Of a stretch of 64,000 nucleotides of DNA, positions 13,601-23,480 are shown piece after piece; positions within the stretch are counted from its first letter, which is position 1; each line of letters begins with the position of its first letter. The notes beneath the pieces were generated by a model. That model saw only the letters and a list, made by a program, of their open reading frames with translations, was not told where the DNA came from and searched no databases. A program made the translations under genes and the position numbers. The DNA lies in NCBI RefSeq assembly GCF_003945595.2, contig NW_024104358.1:62001-126000 (forward strand). Reading direction: 5' to 3'. The stretch comes from Pipra filicauda. Lineage: Eukaryota; Chordata; Aves; Passeriformes; Pipridae.

Positions 13601-14469
13601 GGCAAACCTTATTTCTCCTGAAAGGAGTAATTTTTCTATAATGATAGAGATTTTGCTGGGAGACACTGAGTTCTTTGTTGGTTTTGCATCTCATTGCTGC
13701 TCACACAGCCATGGCCTCAGAGGGAAACGCGGCAGCGACGCTAATCAGGATATTCCCCTTCCCTATGGGCTGATTTTGAATGCTCCTTCCCTGATGGAGG
13801 TGAAGCTTTGAATGAAATATATGAGCAAAGCCTTCATTGCTGTGGTTATTAAAGATATTACACAGCCTTTGACAAGATGAAACATGCTCCTTGTCCTGAT
13901 CAAATTCAGGGAGAAGTAATTTATCTACCATCTTCTTTTGGCTGAATAAAATGTTCATCCCCTCCTGCCCACTGTTAAATGAAGCTGGTTTCCTCCTAAT
14001 GATGATGGAGTCATACCTGTGTATAATTTCACATCTCCAGTCATTCTTCACAATGAAAAAAATACACAAATAATTTTGAATCTCTCAGGTATGGTCTACT
14101 AATATGATTTTATTTTGCCTACTTCCATGAATAAATCTTTCAGTACTGAGATATTTGAGGCAGAGGAAGTTACTTTTCTTAATTAAGTCATTTAGACTAT
14201 ATATAAATCTGTAGCAATCTGTAAAAACATGTCATTATATTCCCAAAGAACAAACAGAAATCATAACAAGTAATTACTGTATTTACTAGCAAGGCACAAG
14301 GGCAATATAAACTGTAAAAAAAAGCCACTCAAAGGCTACCATGGTTTGGTTCTACCAAATTTTAAAAGCTAGTCCCCAGAGAAGGACAATGAAGAATAAA
14401 ATGAATTCATAAGAAAAAAAGCACACCCAGAGGTGAGGACAGTTGGGAGCTGAGTCTCCAGTGCTTTCT
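13601..14469. other. Unique non-coding DNA
   Basis: No supported gene or repeat is seen. The minus-strand frame at 13,701-14,069 (122 codons) is unrecognised and covers ordinary AT-rich sequence. Confidence 0.5.
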
Positions 14470-14474
14470 GTACC

Positions 14475-14549
14475 TGTGATGGTTTCACTCTAGGGGGGAG
14501 GGGGGCTTGAACTTAAAAATTAGATTCTTGGGAGTTTCAAACCACCACA
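14475..14549. mobile_element. 75-bp LTR-like mini-element with 5-bp target duplication
   Basis: The element starts TGTGATGGTTT and ends AAACCACCACA, so its ends are inverted repeats with 10 of 11 matches and it has the retroviral TG...CA boundary. The pentamer gtacc lies immediately outside both ends (14,470-14,474 and 14,550-14,554), a perfect 5-bp target-site duplication, the size left by ERVL-type integrases in birds. Inside are a G-rich run (two G6 tracts split by one A) and an AT-rich part. An LTR should hold a promoter and polyadenylation site in several hundred bases, so 75 bp is too small for a functional LTR. It may be an LTR that lost its middle, or a non-autonomous inverted-repeat element. 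The family is not identified. Confidence 0.7.
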
Positions 14550-14554
14550 GTACC

Positions 14555-15883
14555 CCTCTGTGACAGTTCTACCATTTTCTGTAGTCATTTCTTCCACAAC
14601 TTCTCTGACTCTTTAGCACCCCTGCTGAAGGTTCCCATGTTAAATATTGTTTCCAGGGGTCAGCACTACTATATCGTTTTGCTGCAGTTATGTGTCAATG
14701 GCAACTGATACCACAATAGTTGTCTTCATTTAAAATCCATTAAAAATCCTCCTGATCTTGTATTATTTCCAATTTATTGCATAAATTCTAAGACTTGTGC
14801 AGAAATAGCAATAACAATAAAAATAATTTCTACTTGAATGGAATGCCTTGATTTACCATTTTCCAAGTGGCAGATCTCTCCATGCACTCTTCCCTTGGTA
14901 AGTAATGTTTCTGACAGCAAACAAAACCTGAATCTGCTTAGAATTATTTTTGACTAAAAAGTGATTATTATAGTATAGAACTTTTATCTAAAACAATCAT
15001 GTGCATCTACACAAGGATTGCATATAAAATGTCTGTGAAACTGGGACTTTAATTGGCCTTTGCTGCGCACCAGAATATTTAAATTGAAAAACAAGGCCAA
15101 ATACGTCACAGTTTGCCTTGAAAATATCTTAAACAGCTTGCTTTAATGGGTTTGCTTCCCTGGAGGAGAGAAAAGGAGCACAGCTATAGGGGATAACGGC
15201 TGAATAGCCTCAGTTTCAGACAATTCATCTCTTCTGTAAGACTGGATGGAAAAGGTCAACCATGAAAGCAGAGAGGAGTGAAAATTAATTAGGGTAAAAT
15301 AAAGCTTTCAGAGATCCTCCACCGTAAGGGGAAGGAGACATCATTAAACAAGTGTAGACTGTTATCATACAAGCCCAGGTTCTGTAGCCTGTGTCATGCC
15401 AGACCCACATCCCAAAGCACAGAGATCCCTTCAGCTCTCTATCCTGGCTACTCCTCAGCTCTGCAGCAGCCTGGGGTGGATGGTGACACCTCAAAGAGAA
15501 GAGCAGCACTTTTGTCTGATTTATTATTAAAGTAAACAAATAATCCAGACTGAAGAATGTATATATATGGGAAGGGTGGAAAAGCTGAGTAGAAAGTGGA
15601 GTTTTTACCAGTGAGAGAATGATTTTGGCAGATAAGGATTTAAACTGGATCACACAACTGGGAAGTTGAGCTCACAGGCTTGGTTGCAAGAGAGCAGTAA
15701 CAGAATAGTAGGTAAAGTTTTGTAATCACTGTCACAAGGTTTAAGAGTTGGGAGGGAAAAGGAGGCAACAGGGAGTGGATTTCTGGGATGTAGTCAATGG
15801 GTGACATTGTCCTACTGCTGCACGTGCCAGAGCAAATCTGTGCTCCTGCTCACAGCTGAGGGCAAAATCCAAAGAAAACAGCA
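14555..15883. other. Unique non-coding DNA
   Basis: No gene or repeat is supported. The minus-strand 122-codon frame at 15,285-15,653 is unrecognised. Confidence 0.5.
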
Positions 15884-15990
15884 AGGCACCTAAAGTGCAA
15901 CTCATGCAAAATTTAGATGCCTACATATAGGACAGAGAGCCAAAAAAAACTTCACCTAACTTGTTTAGGCACCTGAGAGGCTGTAGGCAC
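15884..15990. mobile_element. Relic of a small 'ggcacct' amniote element (tentative)
   Basis: The octamer aggcacct occurs at 15,884 and 15,967, with tagatgccta at 15,914 and cacctaac at 15,953 between them. Closely spaced ggcacct/aggtgcc words in both orientations recall a small palindromic element common in turtle and archosaur DNA. The copy is degraded and I cannot set its ends. No name is assigned. Confidence 0.35.
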
Positions 15991-18085
15991 TGAAGATTTG
16001 CTTTAAATCTCTAACCTCTGCTACCGTGTATCCAGAGGCAGCATCACCTTGGCTGAGCTGCCTGAAAGCCATGGGCAGTCACAGCCTGGGTGTCCTTTGA
16101 CAGCTGGTGACATCCTATGGCCACCTCCAGCCAAAGCTCGGCCCCTGCTGCCACAGCCTCACTGCCACACCCCATGATGCTGGGACCCACCTGCTGTGTG
16201 ACAGTCCCATGACAGTGGGACTGTGGTGTTGGTTCCTGCCTGACTGGTGGGAAGCCTGGCTCACATCCCAGCATCCCAGACCCAGGAGCAGCCAAGTTAG
16301 GGAGGAGATGGAGAGAGGGTTCCTGCAGCAGCCTGGGTCCACCAGAAACTTCATGTTTCAGACATGGGTCTGGGAGAAAGCAAGAAGAAGGGAGACTAGT
16401 CCTGCTGCATATTGGCAGGGTTAATCAGCTGAAAAGGGGAGGCTCTTACGTCTCTGTCTCTAACACTGCCTGTGCTCTTAGTTCTGGAGAAGTGCGTCAC
16501 AAAAAAGTGATCTTCCACATCTTCTCTGCTTTCTTACCGTAACCACACACAGATCAGAGAACTGCTTCTATTCTTTATCTGTGGGTTTGGAGTGTTTTTA
16601 TTAAAGTGGCCAAAACTGCAATGTCTTTTTCCTGAATTCCACAGAACAGCGTGATCTTGGAGCACAGCTCATAGGACGCCCCTTGGGAAGTGTGGCAGAG
16701 GAGCACCTACTTTACGAATTATAAATGGCCCCAGGCAGAAAAACAGTTACCTGAGTTTTTAGCTCAGCCAAGAGGAAGGAACCTCCGGGCAAAAACTGCA
16801 ACAGAAATTAAGGAAGCTAAAGAAGTTTTCTGCTGCAACTTAAAGTGTCTCCTGCTTCTCAGAAAGGTGAAGAGGTTAGATGGGCTATCATGAGTGGGAT
16901 TGCGCCCACAGCGAGGTGTAAGCCCCTACATCATTGCCAAATTCTTCCTGACTTTAACGTCATAAAACTCCATGCTTTTTCAACCTTGTTGTCGAAGGCC
17001 TGCTCCTTAAGATACAGACTTCTGAGGCAAGTGGAAAGTTTCTAGCATCTTAAAGGCATGACAGAGCCTGTTACTTCTCAGATCATTATGCTTTGGAAAG
17101 TGTGAAGCAAGAAAAGCAAAGAAAATAAAAAAAATATTCAAGAAATGAAAAAATTCCATACAGTCAAACATGTCCTGGCTGCACCACTCAGCTCCCACCT
17201 CATCAGGAGAGGGGGGATTCATGAAATCAAGTGATATGGAAATACAGGAGAAAATGTAATTTTTTCCTGATGATTTTTTTAATTGTTAGAGATGGAAAAG
17301 CTGCCTTACTTCACGTATTATGTCTAAAAGCTGACAAATTAGGAAGTGGTTCTTCCTTATTTCGTTACACAGAGTGACCACGTTGACTAACTTTCTTTCT
17401 CTGTCCAAAACTTCAACCGCTGCCTGTTTTATGCATTAGGCATAAGAGAAGCTCCAACTTTCCCTGTCAGTATCGCAACAGAGGGCAGACTGCTCCCTGC
17501 CAGCCTGGTGCAGCAATGCTCTGCTGCCAGTAAACCACAACACGGGTTTCAAGTAAAAAACCCAATCCTTTGCTCTGAGTCTTTGCTAAATGCAGACTGT
17601 ACAGACCTTCATGGAGAACAGGGCTGGCAGCATGCAACGGGAGATGTCTGCAACACAGTGGAGGAACTGACACGGTTTTAGCACCATTTACTAGTACTTT
17701 ATCTATTATTTATTTACATACACACATATATATACACAGATATGTCTGGTAAGAGTAGTTACCATAGAAATATGCAGTCAGGGTGGAAAAGACTACGCCC
17801 TAAAGTGGGCTGAAGATGGTTGTTCAATTTTAAGGAATTGGCTATGCATGAAGTTATGGGAAAATGTACCTCACTCTTGGCTTAACTTGCTCTATGACTG
17901 AAGCTTTTATTGACACAGTCTGAGTTCAGATATATCACTGAGTTTCCACACAGGTCACTCCCTTGATCAACTAATTGATTTTAGTTCTGTCCTTAGGTAA
18001 CTATTTCTGAGAAAGCAGGGATATAGGGCAGGATCAGGATGTCAATATCTGAGAAGTCAGATACCTAGGGCTGCTGCTGACCCAG
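15991..18085. other. Unique DNA with a GC-rich patch at 16,040-16,340
   Basis: The GC-rich patch carries overlapping open frames on both strands (105 codons plus, 83 and 79 codons minus), which is expected where stop codons are rare. None is recognisable. An AC/AT-rich tract at about 17,717-17,742 is simple sequence. Nothing else is supported. Confidence 0.5.
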
Positions 18086-18167
18086 TGGCTGTGCTCCTCT
18101 GTCAAACCACCCCCTGGTGTTACCTGTGGCTGTGCTCCTCTGTCAAACCACCCCTTGGTGTTACCTG
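18086..18167. repeat. Tandem duplication of 41 bp (two copies)
   Basis: Copies at 18,086-18,126 and 18,127-18,167 differ at a single base (a c/t in the run of C). Each starts tggctgtgctcc and ends ggtgttacctg. The near identity indicates a recent slippage or duplication event in otherwise unique sequence. Confidence 0.95.
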
Positions 18168-20224
18168 CATGGTCTCCCTCCTGCAGAGGGAGGGAGAAGA
18201 GAGGCTGGCTGCTTCCCTCTTTCCCTCCTTCTCCCAGATGGCGATGTTCCTCACTTTCCCAAGAGATAAAAATTCTTTTTGTTTCCTCCAGCTGCTATCA
18301 GAGGAAAAATAAAAGGGAAAAGCTGTAGTTCATGGGGCAGTGGACAAGCCAGGGTCAAAGAAAAGCCAAGGGAAGGCATCTGCAATCCAAGTTTCCTCTT
18401 GGGCCACAATCTTGCATTGGGTTGGAACCATCACCCCATTGCTATAAGGCACAAGACCCCAGGGGACACGTTACAGTCTCTCCCTCTGCAAACATTAGCT
18501 TGGCTACAGGGAGGTCAGGGTATCAGTGTGGGAAGAGATTATCCTAATTTGTATTTTATAATTTAACATCACCCCTAATCCCATTGGCCTTTCTCAGGAT
18601 CTCAGGAGCACACTGGACGCTTCATCTCCCACAACAGTCATTTGGTCTCCTGGAATTTATATTCTTCAGGTACAAAATTCAGTTTTGTCTTTGAGCTGGT
18701 TTTGGCAACATTTTTGTCACCTTTTTTTAATCTTTTTTTTCTCTTTTTTAATCTTATAAATGATCCTATGACTTGTTATGTAATAATGGTAGTGGCTAAA
18801 GTGGAGGAAGGGAATGTTTGATTCCACAAATGATGGCTGTAGTTATGAAATATTTTCTTTTCCCTTTGGTGTTTAAGCATCTGTGAAAACCATTTATTGC
18901 CATGTATATACTTCTTAATATCTTATCATCTAATTGTTCTCTATAGAATAAAAACAAATGGCTGAGGATGTTCAATTTGTTGCAATATAAACATTTATTA
19001 AAGTAGTATGTACACTATGATCCATTTTATTTCATACTATCAGTATCAGCCATGTTTGGCTGTTAGTTTTACTCTGAAATATTTGCTTGATGTCAATGAG
19101 GTAAAGTAGATCTCATTTTGTAATCAAGCTGTACTCTCTGAAGATGTGTTGATCATGCACTACCATCACAAACTACCCTCAATATCCAATCCAATACCCA
19201 ACCCTATGGTTTACAACACTCTCTGTAGAAAGAAAAAAAAGATATTTTTGTGGGCCCCTTTACTTTAAGACAACAGTTACTTTTCTGACTTTTTCCATTA
19301 AATGAAACAGGCTGCTGGGGCCAGTTACTTTCCTTCTGTGAAAGGATGATACAATTTTTGAATCTTCAAACCACTGTTATAGGAGGTATTTATTACCCAT
19401 TGTGGGAAGAATTGCATCCTATTGCTCTCCTCAGTTTTCCTGCTAGCAGCCAGCTTCCCACTTTGTGTGTGAGAGGTCATCCAGGCTGTTCCCCCTCTGC
19501 CCACGGATTCCTCAAACATATTTTTCTGGGCAAAGTGTTTCATACATCTCACATTCTTCAGCATTTTGACCACTTAGCCAAGCCTATGCTAACCAGTGTT
19601 TTTAATTCAATTTAAAAATAGAATATTCAGGTGTTACAGGGGTTTTGATGTGTGACCCAAATTAACTGATTGTCAGTTACTTCAAGTTGGTTAGTGTACT
19701 TATAAATGACAGTTGTCCATGAACGTGCATTCCATGAGGCAAACAGTTGTGAGTTATCTCAGTGCACAAGTGAAGGTGAACCAAAAAATGTCTGACTGCT
19801 GCAACACATCTTCTTGGAATGTTTAGATTAGCTTTTACAATTGCAAATGTCTTCACCAACTCTACTAGCTGATTGGCAAACAACTAATAAATGCAAGTTA
19901 CAACAGGAGAGCAAATTCTAGTCTAGACATATCTGTAGTAGGAGACTGAGGTCACAGTGTTTTCAAGTTTAGAACAAGCTCAGAAGAGTTTCCCTTCTGA
20001 ATGACATCAAAATAAGTCTGTGTGTTGGTTTGGGGGGGTTATTTGTTTATTTAAGAAACAAATAAACAAAGAAACAAATGGGAAAATGTACCAGGAAGCT
20101 CACAACCTGAGCTTGGTGTCTGGGCTCCTGGGAATTTAATTTCTTGATAACTCCTGTACCCTTTTGAATGCAGCATGTTTAGGATGATGGGAAGGGTCAC
20201 TCTTACAGATGCCTGCTCTGTAAT
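18168..20224. other. Unique non-coding DNA
   Basis: A T-rich tract lies at about 18,721-18,755. No gene is supported. The segment from about 20,021 begins tgtgttggtttggggggg and leads into a hairpin listed separately. Confidence 0.5.
20042..20070. repeat. Perfect 11-bp A/T-rich inverted repeat
   Basis: The arms tttgtttattt (20,042-20,052) and aaataaacaaa (20,060-20,070) are exact reverse complements around a 7-base loop. Both arms are low complexity, so slippage-generated symmetry is a plausible origin. Confidence 0.85.
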
Positions 20225-21231
20225 AGAATATAATGAAAGGCTCATAGGTTGAGATAAGGGCAGGAAGAGATCACTCACCAGGTACCATTATGGGCAAAAC
20301 ACACTCGACTTGGGGAGATTAATTTAATGACAAACAAATCAGAGTGGGGTAACAAGGCATAAAAACCAAATCTTAAAACACATTCTCCTCACCCCTCCCT
20401 TCTTCCCAGGCTCAACTTCCTTCCCAATTTCTCTACCAACAGGGCAGAGAACAGGGGCTGTGGTCAACTCATCCCACTTTCTCTCTTCTGCTCCTTCATC
20501 CTCAGGTGGAGGACTCCTCACACTCCTCCTCTGCTCCAGTGTGGGGTTCTTCTGACAGGAGACAGTTCTCCATGAACTTTTCCAACATAAGTCTTTCTCA
20601 TGGGCTGCAGTTTTTCATGAACTGCTCCAGCGTGGGTCCATTCCACAGGGCACACTCCTTCAGGAGCAGGCTACTCCAGATTGAGTCCCCCACAGGGTCA
20701 CAAGTCTTATCAAACCTGCTCCAGTGTGGGCTCCTCTGTCTACAGGGTCACAGGTCCTGACAGGAGCCTGTTCCAGCACGGGTTTTCCATGGAATCACAG
20801 CCTCCTTTGGGTATCCACCTGCTGTAGCATGGGGTCCTCTACCATGGACCTTCATGGGCTGCAGGGACACAGCTGCCTCACCATGGGCTGCACCACAGGC
20901 TGCAGGGGAATTTCTACTCCAATGCCCGAAGCACCTCCTCCCACTCCTTCGTCACTGACCTTGGTGTATGTAGGGCTGTTTCTCTCATATATTCTCACTT
21001 CTTTCTTTCACTGAAGTTGCTCCCGCACAATGTTTTTCCCCTTCTCAAACACCTTATCCCAGAGGCTATCACTGTGGCTGATAGGTTGGCCTTGGCCTTG
21101 GCCATTGTAGGGTCTGCCTTGAAGTCAGCTAGCATTGGCTCTGTCAGACATGGATAAAGCTTCTACCTGCTTCTCAGTGAAGCGTCTGTAGCCCCCCTAC
21201 TGCCAAAACCTTGCCAGGCAGTCCCAAAACA
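20225..21231 (-). mobile_element. Avian ERVL-type LTR, minus strand, 3' terminus missing
   Basis: Read on the minus strand, the LTR starts TGTTTTGGGACTGCCTGG at 21,231 and then 'caaggttttggcagtagg'. It passes through a zone of repeated 'catgggctgcag' and 'ctccagtgtggg' words, an ATTAAA-type signal in 'gtcattaaattaatctcccc', and a late segment with 'ggtgagtgatctcttcctg' and 'cttatctcaacctatgagcc'. I know this order from a common bird endogenous-retrovirus LTR. The last stretch (roughly 80 bp in the family as I remember it) is not recognisable below about 20,225, so no CA end or target duplication can be shown. No internal gag/pol sequence is recognised on either side, so it is probably a degraded solo LTR. 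Open frames across it are accidental. Confidence 0.85.
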
Positions 21232-22885
21232 AGATGATACTTGAAATGTCATTTTTCCCTCTAATTCAGGTGTGCAACTGCAACTGACATAAACATCTGT
21301 AAGGAGCAAAGAATCCATGGTCTCTGATCCTTGCTTGCCAGCTGACACCAGTCCATCATACTGAGCACAGGCAGCCAAACCATTGTATCTCTTTCAAGCA
21401 TGCAAGAACTGGAGACGGAGCCCAATGCAATGGCCAGGCGTGTTCAGTTTCTTGCCTGCTGAAGGGATTTAAGCCCTTTATCTCCTTGTCATATGCACTG
21501 GTATAGAGGCTACATGGGGGTCAAAACTGAAAGGTAGAAGTTTGGGAGTGAGTGAGGAGAGGTAACAGCAAGTTGGACTCAGCTGTGCGGTGGTGTGGAG
21601 AGTAGGGGGCATTAACACTAGTCACCGCTCTGAAATCCCTGTCTCTATTTTATCCAGTCACTGTTTGATGATCGCAATGAGCACGATTAATGCGAGCACA
21701 GTGCCAACCTCCTCAGCTCTGTCAAGATTAGAGCAGTTCTTATGATCTGGGGAGCTATAAAGTCAAAAATCAAGGCAATCCTAGTGCTTCAGCCCTTCAG
21801 TGTCAAGAAACAGTGTTTTCAGACTTACTGTTTCAGAATTTTGCCAATGTGCCCATGAGGGTTCACAAAGGAGCTAGTCCTCTTCTGCTTATATTTCCCC
21901 CAACTCTCTCGATCATTCTCTGAAGAGAAGTTTGATTCTCTGTACAGAAGATATCACTTGAATAGCATTGTTAGATATGTTCTTGTCTCAGCACATATTC
22001 AAAGCTCACTTGTGAGTTTTTGGTTAGTTTGTTCACTTATTTTGGCTCAGACTTTTGAACATGATTGATACTCAGCTTTTTCTTCCTTACCACATTCCTC
22101 TATCCTCTCTGACATTTCCACAACTGATTACTCATATGTAGGTATAAGCCAGATAGTTCAGCAAAAACTCTTGTCATCATCTGTGTTAAGCAACATAACA
22201 TCATATTATGACAACTATTAGCTCTCTGACTCAAGTTTTTTTGCACTGGTCAAGTATCTTTTTAAGTAAGTGTATGTGAGACAGTAGTTAAGTGACTGAA
22301 TCAGATGCTTACTGTTGCCTTTCCTTTACCAGGGTGTGATAATAGGAAAAGAGAGATCCAACAGTTTGTCACATTTTACATTTAATTTGTCTCATGGCAT
22401 TTTCCTTTCAATTCTGAATATCATGTACACAAATCAGATCTGGTGATAGTTCGGTCCATAGGGATTGATTTCTCTAGTATCAACTCTGGGCTATTATTAG
22501 CAAGTTTCTGAACGTCATTGCTAACAAGATAGAGCAAGTATTTGCTTGCTGAATCACAACAGAGATCCTGTCTTTCATCCCTTGTTCTTTCCTTTGATAA
22601 TAGTCCCAGCCTTGAAGCTTCCACAGATTATAATCTAAATCATTTCAGGCCCAAGATTTATGTTCATTTGACTCTGAATATTTTCTTAGTTAGGAAGATT
22701 TCAATTCCTCCAGTTCCACTGGGAGATGATCTGCATCCACGAAGATTTCCGAGTTTATGCAAAATATTATCAACACTCTTTGAGGACAGGAGCCCTGGCA
22801 TGATCAGTTCTGAGAGACCTTTGTTGGTGGCCAGATTTCCATGGTCTTCCTCACATTAGAGGATTGCCTTCAGAAGCCTCCATTT
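21232..22885. other. Unique non-coding DNA between two LTRs
   Basis: I looked for retroviral internal sequence between the two LTRs and found none. The LTRs belong to different families and lie in opposite orientation, so they are not a provirus pair. No gene is supported. Confidence 0.6.
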
Positions 22886-22890
22886 GTAAA

Positions 22891-23475
22891 TGTGCTGGTT
22901 TTGGTTAGGGTAGAGTATTTTCTTCACAGTAGCCAGTATGGGGTTGTGTTTTGGATTTGTGCTGGAAATAATGTTGATAATATAGAGACGTTTTCACTAT
23001 TACTGAGCAGTGCTTGCAAGTCAAGGCCTTTGCTGCCTCTCCCCCAGTCCACCAGTGAAGAGGCTGAGGGTACAGAAGCAATTGGGAGGGGACACAGCCA
23101 GGATGGCGGACCCCAACTGACCCAAGGGATATTGCATAATACATGGTGCCATGCTCAGCACATAAACCTCAGGGAAGAAGGAAGGGTAGGGATACTCAGA
23201 GTGATGACGTTTGTCTTCTCGAGTCACCATTAAGCGTCATGGATCCCTGCTTTCCTGGGGATGCCTGAACACCTGCCTGCCCATGGGAAGAGTGGAATCA
23301 ATTCCTGATTTGCTTTGCTTGTGTTCACGGTGTTTACTTTATCTATTAAACTGTCTTTACCTCTACACACAACTTTTCTCACTTTTACCCTTTCAGTTTT
23401 CTCCCCATCCCACCAGGGAGGAGCGAGTGAACGGCTGCGTGGTGCTTAATTGCCAGCTGGAGTTAAACCATGACA
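22891..23475 (+). mobile_element. Complete solo ERVL-type LTR with target duplication
   Basis: The 585-bp element starts TGTGCTGGTTTTGGTTAGGG and ends GAGTTAAACCATGACA, giving the TG...CA boundary. The pentamer gtaaa directly flanks it (22,886-22,890 and 23,476-23,480), a perfect 5-bp target duplication as expected for ERVL. Family landmarks appear in order: 'gaggctgagggtacagaagc', 'ggatattgcataatacatgg', a decayed TATA region (cataaacc at 23,161), a polyadenylation signal at 23,345, 'ctccccatcccaccagg' and 'cggctgcgtggtgcttaatt'. No proviral interior is present, so this is the product of LTR-LTR recombination. Many substitutions against the remembered family sequence imply an old insertion. 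Open frames inside (130 and 118 codons) are accidental. Confidence 0.95.
23345..23350 (+). promoter_or_regulatory. LTR polyadenylation signal (ATTAAA)
   Basis: ATTAAA followed by ctgtcttta is the conserved polyadenylation block of this LTR family. It marks the approximate R/U5 region. Present use is unknown. Confidence 0.65.
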
Positions 23476-23480
23476 GTAAA

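Noticed and set aside
20225..23475. Two LTRs 1.7 kb apart as a possible provirus
   Set aside because: They belong to different LTR families and lie in opposite orientation. The plus-strand one has its own complete target duplication, and no gag or pol sequence lies between them.
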